Of a stretch of DNA of 64,000 nucleotides, positions 8,311 to 14,777 are shown in pieces (the stretch's first letter is position 1; every line of letters begins with the position of its first letter). The translations under genes were made by a program, and so were the position numbers. The DNA comes from Saccharibacillus brassicae. GTDB lineage: Bacteria > Bacillota > Bacilli > Paenibacillales > Paenibacillaceae. The stretch is taken from NCBI RefSeq assembly GCF_006542275.1, contig NZ_CP041217.1, positions 1,349,501 to 1,413,500 of the forward strand, in the 5' to 3' direction. The notes under the pieces are model-generated. The model saw only the letters and a program-made list of their open reading frames with translations. It had not been told where the DNA came from and did no database searches.

Positions 8311-8408
8311 GCTAACGTTCCTGTATTCACGCTCCAGCGTATGCTGAGTGTTCGGCGCATGCCGGTCCAAGGACGAATGTCCGCAGCATGAATATTACGT
8401 TATGCGTT
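8311..8408. repeat. Palindromic cassette-boundary element C (attC-like, best preserved)
   Basis: The outer arms are GCTAACG and CGTTATGC, the inner arms TATTCACGCT and AGCATGAATA (one G-T pair). The left side has a few extra unpaired bases between outer and inner arms, as attC sites do. Interior hairpins are CGGC/GCCG and GGAC/GTCC. It lies 52 bp after the doc stop and 41 bp before the start of the hypothetical gene at 8270. Confidence 0.8.
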
Positions 8409-8459
8409 CTACTAGTCTTCTTTGAATATTCAAGAAGATATAGAATAAGACATCGAGCT

Positions 8460-8837
8460 TTATTCCCGATGCCTTACAATCCATTCCTCGATATCTTTTT
8501 CATTCAATTTGCCTTCTGCTGTTCCCAACCCTAATTGAACGAGTTCGTCTTGACTATATCGAATAGAATATCCGTTTAATCGGAGTAAAAGTAGCATAAC
8601 GGCTACTCCGATCCGTTTATTTCCATCCACAAATCCATGGTTTTTGATTAAAGAGAAAGCCACGACAGCGATTTTCCTTGTAAGCCCCGGGTACAGTTCT
8701 TTACCGTCAAAGGTTTGTTCAACTTTACCCAATACACTTTCTAGCAAGCCTTGATCCCTGATTCCATTCGCTCCACCAGTCGCCTTTATAATCTTTTGAT
8801 GATAGATCAGCAATTGGTCAACGGTAATCATTTTCAT
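8460..8837 (-). CDS. doc: Doc-family toxin (Fic fold)
   Basis: Predicted 125 residues. It carries HGFVDGNKRIG, the short Fic/Doc catalytic motif (HxFxDxNKR), and the VDQLLIYHQKII N-terminus typical of Doc. Doc toxins phosphorylate elongation factor Tu and stop translation unless held by their antitoxin. The ATG (8837-8835) overlaps the TGA of the upstream antitoxin gene as ATGA, the standard antitoxin-first order. The unit is bounded by palindromic elements C and D, so it may act to stabilise this gene array. Confidence 0.85.
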   Translation of the reverse strand: MKMITVDQLLIYHQKIIKATGGANGIRDQGLLESVLGKVEQTFDGKELYPGLTRKIAVVAFSLIKNHGFVDGNKRIGVAVMLLLLRLNGYSIRYSQDELVQLGLGTAEGKLNEKDIEEWIVRHRE

Positions 8838-9007
8838 TTGGCGAGTTCTTTAAGCGCTTCTAAATTTTCATTAATGATATCGTCCATTATAGACTCTGTC
8901 TGAGGTGTGCTTTTTGTCTTTAAAAACTCAACAAAATCAATGACTTCCATTTGTTTTTCTTGGGGCAAAGACAAAAAGTCGTTAATCAATTTTTGTTCCA
9001 GACTCAT
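8834..9007 (-). CDS. Small antitoxin partner of Doc
   Basis: A 57-residue ORF (start MSLEQKLINDFLSLP, end NLEALKELAK) with AGGAGG upstream of ATG 9007. Short, acidic and helical; LPQEKQMEVIDFVEFL resembles the DUF2281-type small antitoxin helices. It precedes doc with a 4-bp ATGA overlap, so position and coupling identify it as the antitoxin; it has no obvious Phd-type DNA-binding domain at this length. Confidence 0.7.
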   Translation of the reverse strand: MSLEQKLINDFLSLPQEKQMEVIDFVEFLKTKSTPQTESIMDDIINENLEALKELAK

Positions 9008-9071
9008 TATTAATCGCCTCCTGTTCTTAATTCATAGTATAACGCAAAACTTTAAAACGCTTAATCTTTTC

Positions 9072-9118
9072 TATGGACCCAAGGCATATACCCGAAGCGT
9101 GAATATTAGGTTATATGA
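9072..9118. repeat. Partial palindromic element D (right half only)
   Basis: GACCCAAGGCATATACCCG, then AAGCGTGAATATTAGG and TTATATG match the right halves of elements A and E. The left arm (TGTATTCACG) is missing, so this copy is truncated. On the minus strand it directly follows a short remnant with an AGGAGG site (around 9130-9200) whose reading frame closes after about 20 codons. Confidence 0.55.
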
Positions 9119-9296
9119 AGCCGCTTATCCAATAAGAATATTAAATTCAAAATTTCTTATTGCCACAGTTCTTTTAAATACAATCAATTACCTCCTAAAA
9201 ATTGAATCATTTATTAAATTTTAGATTTAAACGATGCATCTTTTACCTTTCCTAATATAATTAAATTACAAATCCATTTTGAAGGAGAGAATAATT

Positions 9297-9659
9297 TTGA
9301 TAAAATATAGTTTTATTTTTATTTTAATGATGACATTTCTAGTGGGGTGTCAGTCAAATAATAAAGAGTCTGCAAACTCACCTGCAGAAAATTGGGATCA
9401 ACAGCATGGTATTGTAATTTTAAAGGAAAATGAACGCATTTTAGTGACTCAAGATGCCAATAAAGAAGATTTAAAAATAAATAATGTTGAAAAAATATTA
9501 AATGAGAACAAGCCTAATGCCATTTTTCTTGCTATTCCGAAAAATATTTACGAAAAGATTGAAATAGGTTATGAAGTAGAATTTAAAATTAAAGGTAGTA
9601 TTGATTTTTCTTACCCTGCTCAAGCAACAGCAGATGATATCAAAATAATTCGTAAATAA
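9297..9659 (+). CDS. DUF3221-type lipoprotein (YobA-like)
   Basis: Predicted 120 residues from TTG 9297, eight bases after AAGGAGAG. A lipoprotein signal (MIKYSFIFILMMTFLVGC) ends in the lipobox cysteine at residue 18, so the protein is anchored outside the membrane. The mature part (GIVILKENERILVTQ, then EDLKINNVEKIL, IGYEVEFKIKG and YPAQATADDI) matches the DUF3221 domain, a small beta-rich domain of unknown role. The frame is open to 9279, but that start would put the ribosome site inside the gene. It is the first plus-strand gene of the island. Confidence 0.75.
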   Translation: MIKYSFIFILMMTFLVGCQSNNKESANSPAENWDQQHGIVILKENERILVTQDANKEDLKINNVEKILNENKPNAIFLAIPKNIYEKIEIGYEVEFKIKGSIDFSYPAQATADDIKIIRK

Positions 9660-9699
9660 AGTATTTAAGTTTCAATGTTGCTTCCTGTCTATTTAGACC

Positions 9700-9851
9700 G
9701 TGTACGCAAACTCAACGACGTGCATCTTTTGCTACCTTTTCGCCCTCTACTGCGTCACTTCTCCTTGACGTGCTCCGGCACGCCTTCGAAAAAGTTCCTT
9801 GCCGAGAACGAAAATTCAGCAAAATCTGCTTCCAGCGGAGTTTGCGTACAC
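9700..9851. repeat. Long hairpin 1 of a tandem trio
   Basis: A perfect 14-bp inverted repeat, GTGTACGCAAACTC at 9700-9713 and GAGTTTGCGTACAC at 9838-9851, encloses further inverted segments (ATCTTTTGCT against AGCAAAATCT, and CGTGCTCCGGCACG). No convincing coding frame covers it. Confidence 0.7.
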
Positions 9852-9857
9852 GCCCTA

Positions 9858-9962
9858 GTACTCTGTATCAGGTCAAATAGTAGGTTTACGTTTGGACGAA
9901 ACGCGCATGGGTCTAGCGCGTTTTGGACGAGCGTAACCTTACCTTCATTTGGTACAGAGTAC
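9858..9962. repeat. Long hairpin 2 of a tandem trio
   Basis: GTACTCTGTA at 9858-9867 pairs perfectly with TACAGAGTAC at 9953-9962. Nested pairs are GGTTTACG with CGTAACC and AAACGCGC (9899-9906) with GCGCGTTT (9916-9923). It starts six bases after hairpin 1 ends. Confidence 0.7.
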
Positions 9963-9963
9963 G

Positions 9964-10069
9964 AGTACCTTGTCAATTCTTAATCAGAGGTTTATACCTG
10001 CTTGAAATGTGTACGCTTCAGATGCGTTTCAAGCGGGTGTAACCTTACCTTTAGTGTTGACAAGGTACT
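9964..10069. repeat. Long hairpin 3 of a tandem trio
   Basis: AGTACCTTGTCAA at 9964-9976 pairs perfectly with TTGACAAGGTACT at 10057-10069. Nested pairs are AGGTTTA with the TAACCT of GTAACCTTACC, and CTTGAAA with TTTCAAG. Hairpins 2 and 3 share the inner motifs AGGTTTA and GTAACCTTACCTT, so they are related copies. Confidence 0.7.
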
Positions 10070-10179
10070 AGACTATTTGAATATATATTTTATAAGATTA
10101 TAAAAAGAGCCGAAACGATAAGTTATTATCGCCAGCTCTTTTATTTAAATCTAATTGTTAATAAGCAATTATTGATTGA

Positions 10180-10866
10180 TTAAAACGTTGTATCCGTATA
10201 TACACCTGACATGCCTAAACCATTGTATACGTGACTGTATTTAGAAAATAACCCGTATATGGGATAACCATTTGCATCCGTAGCAGTTCCTTTAAATATC
10301 CCTTCAACACGAGCATAGTTTTTCTTGCCGTTATTAGCTAGACTATATACTAACCCTCCACTATCTCCATACTGTGCTTCACGTGGAACCTCTGTAGCAA
10401 CCAGATCATAGGGTTGTCCAGCTATTGTAAAAGAAGTGTCTAGTACCTTTACAGGAGCATAACTCTGTCCGTTGCCATGAAGAGCATGGATTCTAACACT
10501 GTCTCCTATTCCTCTATAGTAACCCGCATAATCAGTAGTTCCTATCGTCAAGGAACTTCCGTTCAAATAAACGCTTGGAACAATAATACTAGAATAGGTA
10601 ATATAACCTGTATCGTAAGTAGTATTAGAGCTATTATTAGCGTTAAACATACTACCAATAGATAAAGGACCATCAGATTTGTCATACCATATTCCATTTA
10701 AACAATGCCCTGCTGTAACACCTACATCAGTTTTGTTAGCACGCCCATTGAATCCTAAACTACAAGCATTAATTGTAGGAGAAGGGGAATCTATTTGTTC
10801 TCCAGGGTATAGGTTATAAGCGTGATCATCCATTGCGATTTCACCTGAGTCAATCCAATTAATCAT
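10180..10866 (-). CDS. Trypsin-like (S1 family) serine protease without visible export signal
   Basis: Predicted 228 residues. The catalytic triad is visible: VTAGHC (His), YDTGYITY (Asp) and GDSGGLVY (Ser), in chymotrypsin-fold order as in alpha-lytic/S1 bacterial proteases. Secreted relatives have a signal peptide and pro-region of 100 or more residues; here only about 20 codons (SDREGVKNIIDEN) precede ATG 10866 before an in-frame TAG, so the export and pro-regions are missing. AAGGAG occurs upstream but no good start codon follows at normal spacing. Either a 5'-truncated gene or an unusual cytoplasmic form. Confidence 0.65.
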   Translation of the reverse strand: MINWIDSGEIAMDDHAYNLYPGEQIDSPSPTINACSLGFNGRANKTDVGVTAGHCLNGIWYDKSDGPLSIGSMFNANNSSNTTYDTGYITYSSIIVPSVYLNGSSLTIGTTDYAGYYRGIGDSVRIHALHGNGQSYAPVKVLDTSFTIAGQPYDLVATEVPREAQYGDSGGLVYSLANNGKKNYARVEGIFKGTATDANGYPIYGLFSKYSHVYNGLGMSGVYTDTTF

Positions 10867-10992
10867 ATTCTCATCAATTATATTTTTTACTCCTTCACGA
10901 TCAGACTCCTTTGACTATGCCTAAACTTCTTCATTGCTCTTACTCTTTATTCTCCGTACAATTAAAGGTAAAGAATCAAGGGAGGAAAGGAT

Positions 10993-11253
10993 ATGAAATG
11001 GTCTGAAGCTAGAATTCAGTTTCCGAATCGTTGGGTTCTTGTTGAAGCAATTTCAGCCTACTCAGCTAATAACATGCGTAATATCGAAGAATTCTCTGTC
11101 ATTAATGATTACGAAGATACTAAGCTTGCTTGGGATGCTTACAAAAAACAGCATTCTTCCGAACCTTCACGCGAATATTATATCTTTCATACCGTCAACG
11201 AGAACATCGAAGTTCAAGAACAAGCGTTTATTGGAATTAGAGGTCTTCGATGA
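10993..11253 (+). CDS. Hypothetical protein coupled to a retropepsin-like gene
   Basis: Predicted 86 residues with a good ribosome site (GGGAGGAAAGG) before ATG 10993. Motifs: FPNRWVLVEAI, DYEDTKLAWDAYKKQ and YYIFHTVNENIEV. This small domain is commonly found just upstream of aspartyl-protease-fold genes, and here its TGA overlaps the ATG of that gene as ATGA. Its function is unknown; the coupling suggests the two act together. Confidence 0.65.
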   Translation: MKWSEARIQFPNRWVLVEAISAYSANNMRNIEEFSVINDYEDTKLAWDAYKKQHSSEPSREYYIFHTVNENIEVQEQAFIGIRGLR

Positions 11254-11635
11254 AAATAAGATTAGTTAACGGACTTCCTATCATTGAAGTTTTATTCGCT
11301 TATCAACATGAATCTGTTTTGCTTCTAATGTATTATTGGATACAGGTTGTGCAGTCACAATCTTTGATATTGATTTAATCGAACCTACAGGTTTAACCAT
11401 TGATCCAGTAAAAGGTCGTGCTGTGCGAATGTATGGAATTGGGGGTCAAAGTGAACTTTCATTTCAGCAGTCTATTCATTCATTGACCTTGAATCATCAT
11501 GTACTAGATAATTTTGTCGTTCAGCTTGGACAGACAAAAGAACCTTATGGTTTTGATGGGATTCTAGGTGTGGATTTTTTATCGACTTTACAATTGAATA
11601 TTGATTTTAAATATATGGTAGTTAGGAAACCCTAA
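11250..11635 (+). pseudogene. Retropepsin-like aspartyl protease, frameshifted
   Basis: The first frame from ATG 11250 reads MKIRLVNGLPIIEVLFAYQ and passes into nonsense. The rest of the protein is in another frame: LLDTGCAVTIFDIDL carries the DTG catalytic motif of aspartyl proteases, followed by GIGGQSELSF and FDGILGVDFLSTLQL, a pattern close to bacterial retropepsin-like domains. A single-base deletion near 11327-11332 (the TTGCTTCTAATG stretch) would explain it. It could be inactivated, a sequencing error, or use a slippage event; no classic slippery heptamer is evident. Confidence 0.6.
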
Positions 11636-11646
11636 CTACTTTTTTT
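11618..11646 (+). terminator. Rho-independent terminator overlapping the retropepsin gene end
   Basis: GTAGTTAGG at 11618-11626 and CCTAACTAC at 11631-11639 form a perfect 9-bp stem with a 4-base loop, followed by seven T. The stop codon of the gene lies in the stem. Confidence 0.85.
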
Positions 11647-11661
11647 CTTCTCTGAATTTTT

Positions 11662-11737
11662 GTATAACGTTCCTATATTCACGACCCTATGTATACTGGA
11701 CCCAGGGCATATACCCGCAGCGTGAATATTACGTCAA
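11662..11737. repeat. Palindromic cassette-boundary element E (attC-like)
   Basis: Left ATAACG, TTCC and TATATTCACG; right CGTGAATAT, T and ACGTCA. The centre pairs ATGTATAC with GCATATAC imperfectly. It lies 31 bp after the stop of the minus-strand gene at 11768, in the same orientation as elements A-D. Confidence 0.75.
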
Positions 11738-11767
11738 GTCAAGTTACCCGTCTGTTAGAGATTCCAA

Positions 11768-12268
11768 CTAGGTATTTATCAGCTTCATATACCGCTTGAC
11801 TACAATGGGGATTATATCTGATTCCGATTCCGTCTGTTCTTCATCAGTCTCTGGCTCTACAATTTCTAATCCGTTAAAATAAGCATTTTCTTTATACCAA
11901 TCGATCAGTTCAGGCAACGAACTACTTTCTTTCAAATCCTGATCGCCGTAATAAGAAACCAGTGTCACTCTAAATGCCGGCACCAAGACGTCTGCATTCA
12001 AATAAAATACAAAGTCCTTGTCTTTGTAGTGCTTTTTGAGATACTTCATGATTTCTTGCTCAAGGTATGAAAAAGCTTCCATCAACTTCTCCGACGATAT
12101 TCGATTATGTTTAATCAATCTGTTGAACCCATGTATATACGTATAGTTATGGTTAACTTCGTTTTGAATGAGCGTAGGATCATTAGAAAACAAAAAATGC
12201 GGAGACGTTAGGATCAAATGAATTTCTCTGTATGCCTTTCCGGCATGCTTTTTCAAATAATCCAGCAT
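11768..12268 (-). CDS. Hypothetical protein, cassette-like unit
   Basis: Predicted 166 residues, soluble, with a helical N-terminal half (LKKHAGKAYREIHLIL, then RISSEKLMEAFSYLEQEI) and an acidic C-terminal segment (EPETDEEQTESESD). No family recognised. ATG 12268 overlaps the TGA of a small upstream ORF as TGATG; a TTG at 12271 is the alternative start, and GGGGAG lies upstream of both. Palindromic element E follows its stop by 31 bp. Confidence 0.55.
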   Translation of the reverse strand: MLDYLKKHAGKAYREIHLILTSPHFLFSNDPTLIQNEVNHNYTYIHGFNRLIKHNRISSEKLMEAFSYLEQEIMKYLKKHYKDKDFVFYLNADVLVPAFRVTLVSYYGDQDLKESSSLPELIDWYKENAYFNGLEIVEPETDEEQTESESDIIPIVVKRYMKLINT

Positions 12269-12402
12269 CAAAAACTCACTCCCCTCTGGTAATTCGGGCC
12301 TTTATCATTCCATCTTTTTGCCGTCTCTGTTTTCATGTTTACTTCGAAAGTTTCTATTTCGTCTTTTAATTGGGGCGTTGTATTCAATCTATAAATATGC
12401 AC
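12268..12402 (-). CDS. Possible 44-residue ORF coupled to the next gene
   Basis: GTG 12402 begins MHIYRLNTTPQLKDEIETF and ends RGVSF at a TGA that overlaps the next gene's ATG (TGATG). It lies in the same frame as the upstream 69-residue membrane ORF, separated from it by one stop. The composition looks coding (KTETAKRWNDKGPNYQRG). No ribosome site stands out. It may be a real small protein or the detached end of a longer one. Confidence 0.35.
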   Translation of the reverse strand: MHIYRLNTTPQLKDEIETFEVNMKTETAKRWNDKGPNYQRGVSF

Positions 12403-12414
12403 GTGGACTGTCCG

Positions 12415-12624
12415 TTAGTCTTCCAACCAAATAAAAAAATATTCATACTTTCCATCCACCGTAACCTGCCTGCTTTGTTCGGTTTCTTGACGGTTTTTCT
12501 CTTCGACTTCTTTCATGGTTTTATCGTTAATCGACAAGAATATAAACCACATCAACGCCAACCCTGCAATGATAACCGCTATGACAACCGCCATGATCCC
12601 TATTTCTTTTACTGCCGTTTGCAT
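12415..12624 (-). CDS. Small single-pass membrane protein
   Basis: Predicted 69 residues from ATG 12624, seven bases after GAGAGG. One membrane helix (GIMAVVIAVIIAGLALMWF) is followed by a charged, helical cytoplasmic or external tail (KTMKEVEEKNRQETEQ) ending YEYFFIWLED. A longer frame from GTG 12672 exists but lacks a ribosome site. No family recognised. Confidence 0.55.
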   Translation of the reverse strand: MQTAVKEIGIMAVVIAVIIAGLALMWFIFLSINDKTMKEVEEKNRQETEQSRQVTVDGKYEYFFIWLED

Positions 12625-12693
12625 TTTGCGCCTCTCTTCTTCCCCGTCTATTACCCGATTTGAATTTGACACCTATGAATGTCCATACAAAAA

Positions 12694-12723
12694 AGCCTCA
12701 AGAGGAAAATCCTTCTCAAGGCT
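12694..12723 (-). terminator. Terminator after the DUF3817 gene
   Basis: On the minus strand AGCCTTGAGAAGG pairs with CCTCTTGAGGCT and is followed by six T. It lies 25 bp beyond the stop of the minus-strand DUF3817 gene and marks the end of the GC-rich region. Confidence 0.8.
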
Positions 12724-12747
12724 CTCATTCGGGGAACTTAGGTATGC

Positions 12748-13095
12748 TTACCCCGCCCGCCGCAGTCCACGAGCTTCTTCCGGCGTCGCGTAAGCGCGGC
12801 CCGCCTGGATCTCTTTTTTCAAATACGACTCGAACACGAAAGTGCCGATCGGCAGGACGGACGCGACGAGCGCCCAGAACAACTTGGTCATGCCCCACTT
12901 GAGTGCGATAAACGCGTGGAACGCGGCCAGAATGTACAGCACGAACAGCGCGCCGTGCGCCGCTCCCACGATCGTCACGGCCATATCGACGCCCGCGGCG
13001 TACTTCAGCGGCATCGCCACCAGAAGCAGCAGCAGAAACGAGACCCCTTCCATGTACCCGATCAGTTTGAATCTTCCGAGCATGGTATTCAGCAT
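12748..13095 (-). CDS. DUF3817-family integral membrane protein
   Basis: Predicted 115 residues with three membrane helices (GVSFLLLLLVAMPLKYAAG; VTIVGAAHGALFVLYILAAF; LFWALVASVLPIGTFVF). The order GxxExxSFLLLL...P.KY...G.AHG.LF matches the DUF3817/YdzA-like family of small membrane proteins whose role is unknown. ATG 13095 follows GAAGGAGG by six bases; the open frame to 13149 is rejected for that reason. Confidence 0.8.
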   Translation of the reverse strand: MLNTMLGRFKLIGYMEGVSFLLLLLVAMPLKYAAGVDMAVTIVGAAHGALFVLYILAAFHAFIALKWGMTKLFWALVASVLPIGTFVFESYLKKEIQAGRAYATPEEARGLRRAG

Positions 13096-13403
13096 GTCAG
13101 CCTCCTTCGAATGGTGAAGGCGTTTGCGTAAACGGCGGTACAGACCCACCGAGACGCTTGCGCAAACGTCCTAAAAGGTTGGTTCCTTCCCATTCTAACG
13201 GATGTTCGGCGCACTTCTCAACTTTAAAGCACTCCATATGTATGGTTAGATATAAGAGAAAAGCGCTGTCGATTCCGACCGCCTATCCTGATCCAAACGG
13301 AAGCTGCTTCCATGAAAATGATTTCCCCGCGGACGTGCACCCTGTTCTGACAGGATTGGATTGAAAAAAGAACCGTAACCTTCCAGCGGAACCGGTGGCG
13401 CTT

Positions 13404-14000
13404 TTACCGATCGTTCATTCCTTGTCCCTGCATGATCCGCGGCGCGTGCTTGTCGATTCTCGCTTCGCGGGTCTTGGACTGCTTCGGTTCGGAGAAATGC
13501 AGCAGATACGCGCGTTGGCGGCCCGGTGTCAGCGCTTCGAACGCCGTCTTCAGCTCGGGACTGCCGTCGAAGCGAGCTTGAAGTTCCAAAGGGATCGCAA
13601 CCTCCTCGCTTGGCTTCAGCTCAACCTTGAGGCCGGCGCGTTCGATCCCGATCGCTTCGCGGATATACGCCCGGATGCGTTCTTCCTGCTGCTCGATCTC
13701 TTCCAGATTGCGAAAACGCAGCTGGCGGCCCGCCTGCACTTTCTGCGTCTGCTGGATCAGCATCTGTTCGTTGTCTTGCAGCAGCGAGCCTTTGATGAAC
13801 AGCAGCGCGCAGTATTCTTTGAATCCGTGGATCAGTACGACGTTGCCGCCCTGGATCGTGTAACACGGCTGGCCCCACTTCAAGTCTTCCGTCATTTCGC
13901 TGTCCAGCGCCAGACTTCTCAATTTCGCGTATTCGCTCTGCCACTGACTGGCCCGTTCCAGAAAAGCGTCGACTTTGGGGTTCGTTTGCGGTTGATTCAT
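13404..14000 (-). CDS. YdeI-type protein (DUF1801 plus OmdA-like tail)
   Basis: Predicted 198 residues. The N-terminal domain has the DUF1801 pattern (KVDAFLERASQW, then TEDLKWGQPCYTIQGGNVVLIHGFKEYCALLF); the C-terminal 60 residues (LELQARFDGSPELKTAFEAL, then GRQRAYLLHFSEPKQ, then RIDKHAPRIMQG) match the bacteriocin-protection/OmdA tail found in B. subtilis YdeI. ATG 14000 has GGAGGG upstream; the frame to 14048 lacks one. Function unproven. Confidence 0.8.
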   Translation of the reverse strand: MNQPQTNPKVDAFLERASQWQSEYAKLRSLALDSEMTEDLKWGQPCYTIQGGNVVLIHGFKEYCALLFIKGSLLQDNEQMLIQQTQKVQAGRQLRFRNLEEIEQQEERIRAYIREAIGIERAGLKVELKPSEEVAIPLELQARFDGSPELKTAFEALTPGRQRAYLLHFSEPKQSKTREARIDKHAPRIMQGQGMNDR

Positions 14001-14122
14001 CTCGGATCCCTCCATGATTCGAATAGTCGAACTTTTTGCGATCTTCAAGCGTCTGTATGAATAGAGCTGGCTTCATTATACAAGGAAACGGCTTCCACTA
14101 TTCAATAAGAGGAGCGTTTGTT

Positions 14123-14572
14123 TTGAAAAAAATAGCAATCATCTGGATCGGCCTGCTGCTTGTGCTGACGGTCGGTTGTTCGGAGCGGCGTCCGGCCAGC
14201 GTCTACCTCATTCCCGAAGGCTATGAAGGGTGGGTCCTGATCGATTTCGACCAGGCCGGCGCACCCGAAATTCCGCTCGAAGACGGCAAAGGGATCTTCA
14301 AAATCGGCAGCGACGGCACGCTGGATACGTCGACGCCGGAACCTGCGCGCGGAAAGGCCGAAGACGAATATTATTGGGTCGACGGGCAGGGCAATCGCAG
14401 CGCGATCGAAGACATCACGGAAGTGATTCAGGACCCTTCGATCGGCACCCGCTCCAACGGCAAAGGTGCCGAAGGCCATCCGCTGCCCGGCAAGAAGCTG
14501 GTCGAGCAGTTTTTCGTCGGTTCGCTTGAGCGGATGGAGCATTACCCGAACCCCGCGCTTGCGCCGTCCTGA
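14123..14572 (+). CDS. Lipoprotein with DUF6843-like domain
   Basis: Predicted 149 residues from TTG 14123, which follows GAGGAG by nine bases. The signal MKKIAIIWIGLLLVLTVGC ends at a lipobox Cys, so the protein is membrane-anchored outside. The mature part starts VYLIPEGYEGWVLIDFD and continues EIPLEDGKGIFKIGSDG, a beta-rich pattern resembling DUF6843 lipoproteins (family assignment tentative). Its stop is followed by a clear terminator, so it is a single-gene unit. Confidence 0.65.
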   Translation: MKKIAIIWIGLLLVLTVGCSERRPASVYLIPEGYEGWVLIDFDQAGAPEIPLEDGKGIFKIGSDGTLDTSTPEPARGKAEDEYYWVDGQGNRSAIEDITEVIQDPSIGTRSNGKGAEGHPLPGKKLVEQFFVGSLERMEHYPNPALAPS

Positions 14573-14578
14573 TTCCCG

Positions 14579-14613
14579 AAGACCGTTTCCGTGTACCGGA
14601 AGCGGTCTTTTTC
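14579..14613 (+). terminator. Rho-independent terminator after the lipoprotein gene
   Basis: AAGACCGTTTCCG and CGGAAGCGGTCTT form a near-perfect stem around a short loop and are followed by a T-run, seven bases after the stop codon at 14572. Confidence 0.85.
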
Positions 14614-14777
14614 GTGTTTGCGGCAGCACTGGCAAAAGAGGCTTGTATCCGCGGCACGCATCGTTTATGATGGACGCAAGAAAAACTTTTTCTTTTTTAT
14701 ATTATATATTTTAAAAATATTTTTCATAAGGTGGTTAGTCTTGGGTATGGGCGGCCGCCTGCCGAAGGAGTGCTGTC

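Noticed and set aside
9675..9983. 102-residue ORF on plus and 73-residue ORF on minus in the hairpin region
   Set aside because: Both lie across the inverted repeats, lack ribosome sites and show no family resemblance.
7654..11737. Palindromic elements as ordinary rho-independent terminators
   Set aside because: They lack T-runs after the stem, are about 75-105 bp long and share sequence between copies, unlike terminators; some terminator activity cannot be excluded.
1..12700. Prophage or conjugative element as origin of the AT-rich island
   Set aside because: No integrase, phage structural, relaxase, replication or transposase gene could be recognised in this stretch.
13158..13364. 68-residue ORF between DUF3817 and YdeI-like genes
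   Set aside because: No ribosome site, no motif; composition not protein-like.
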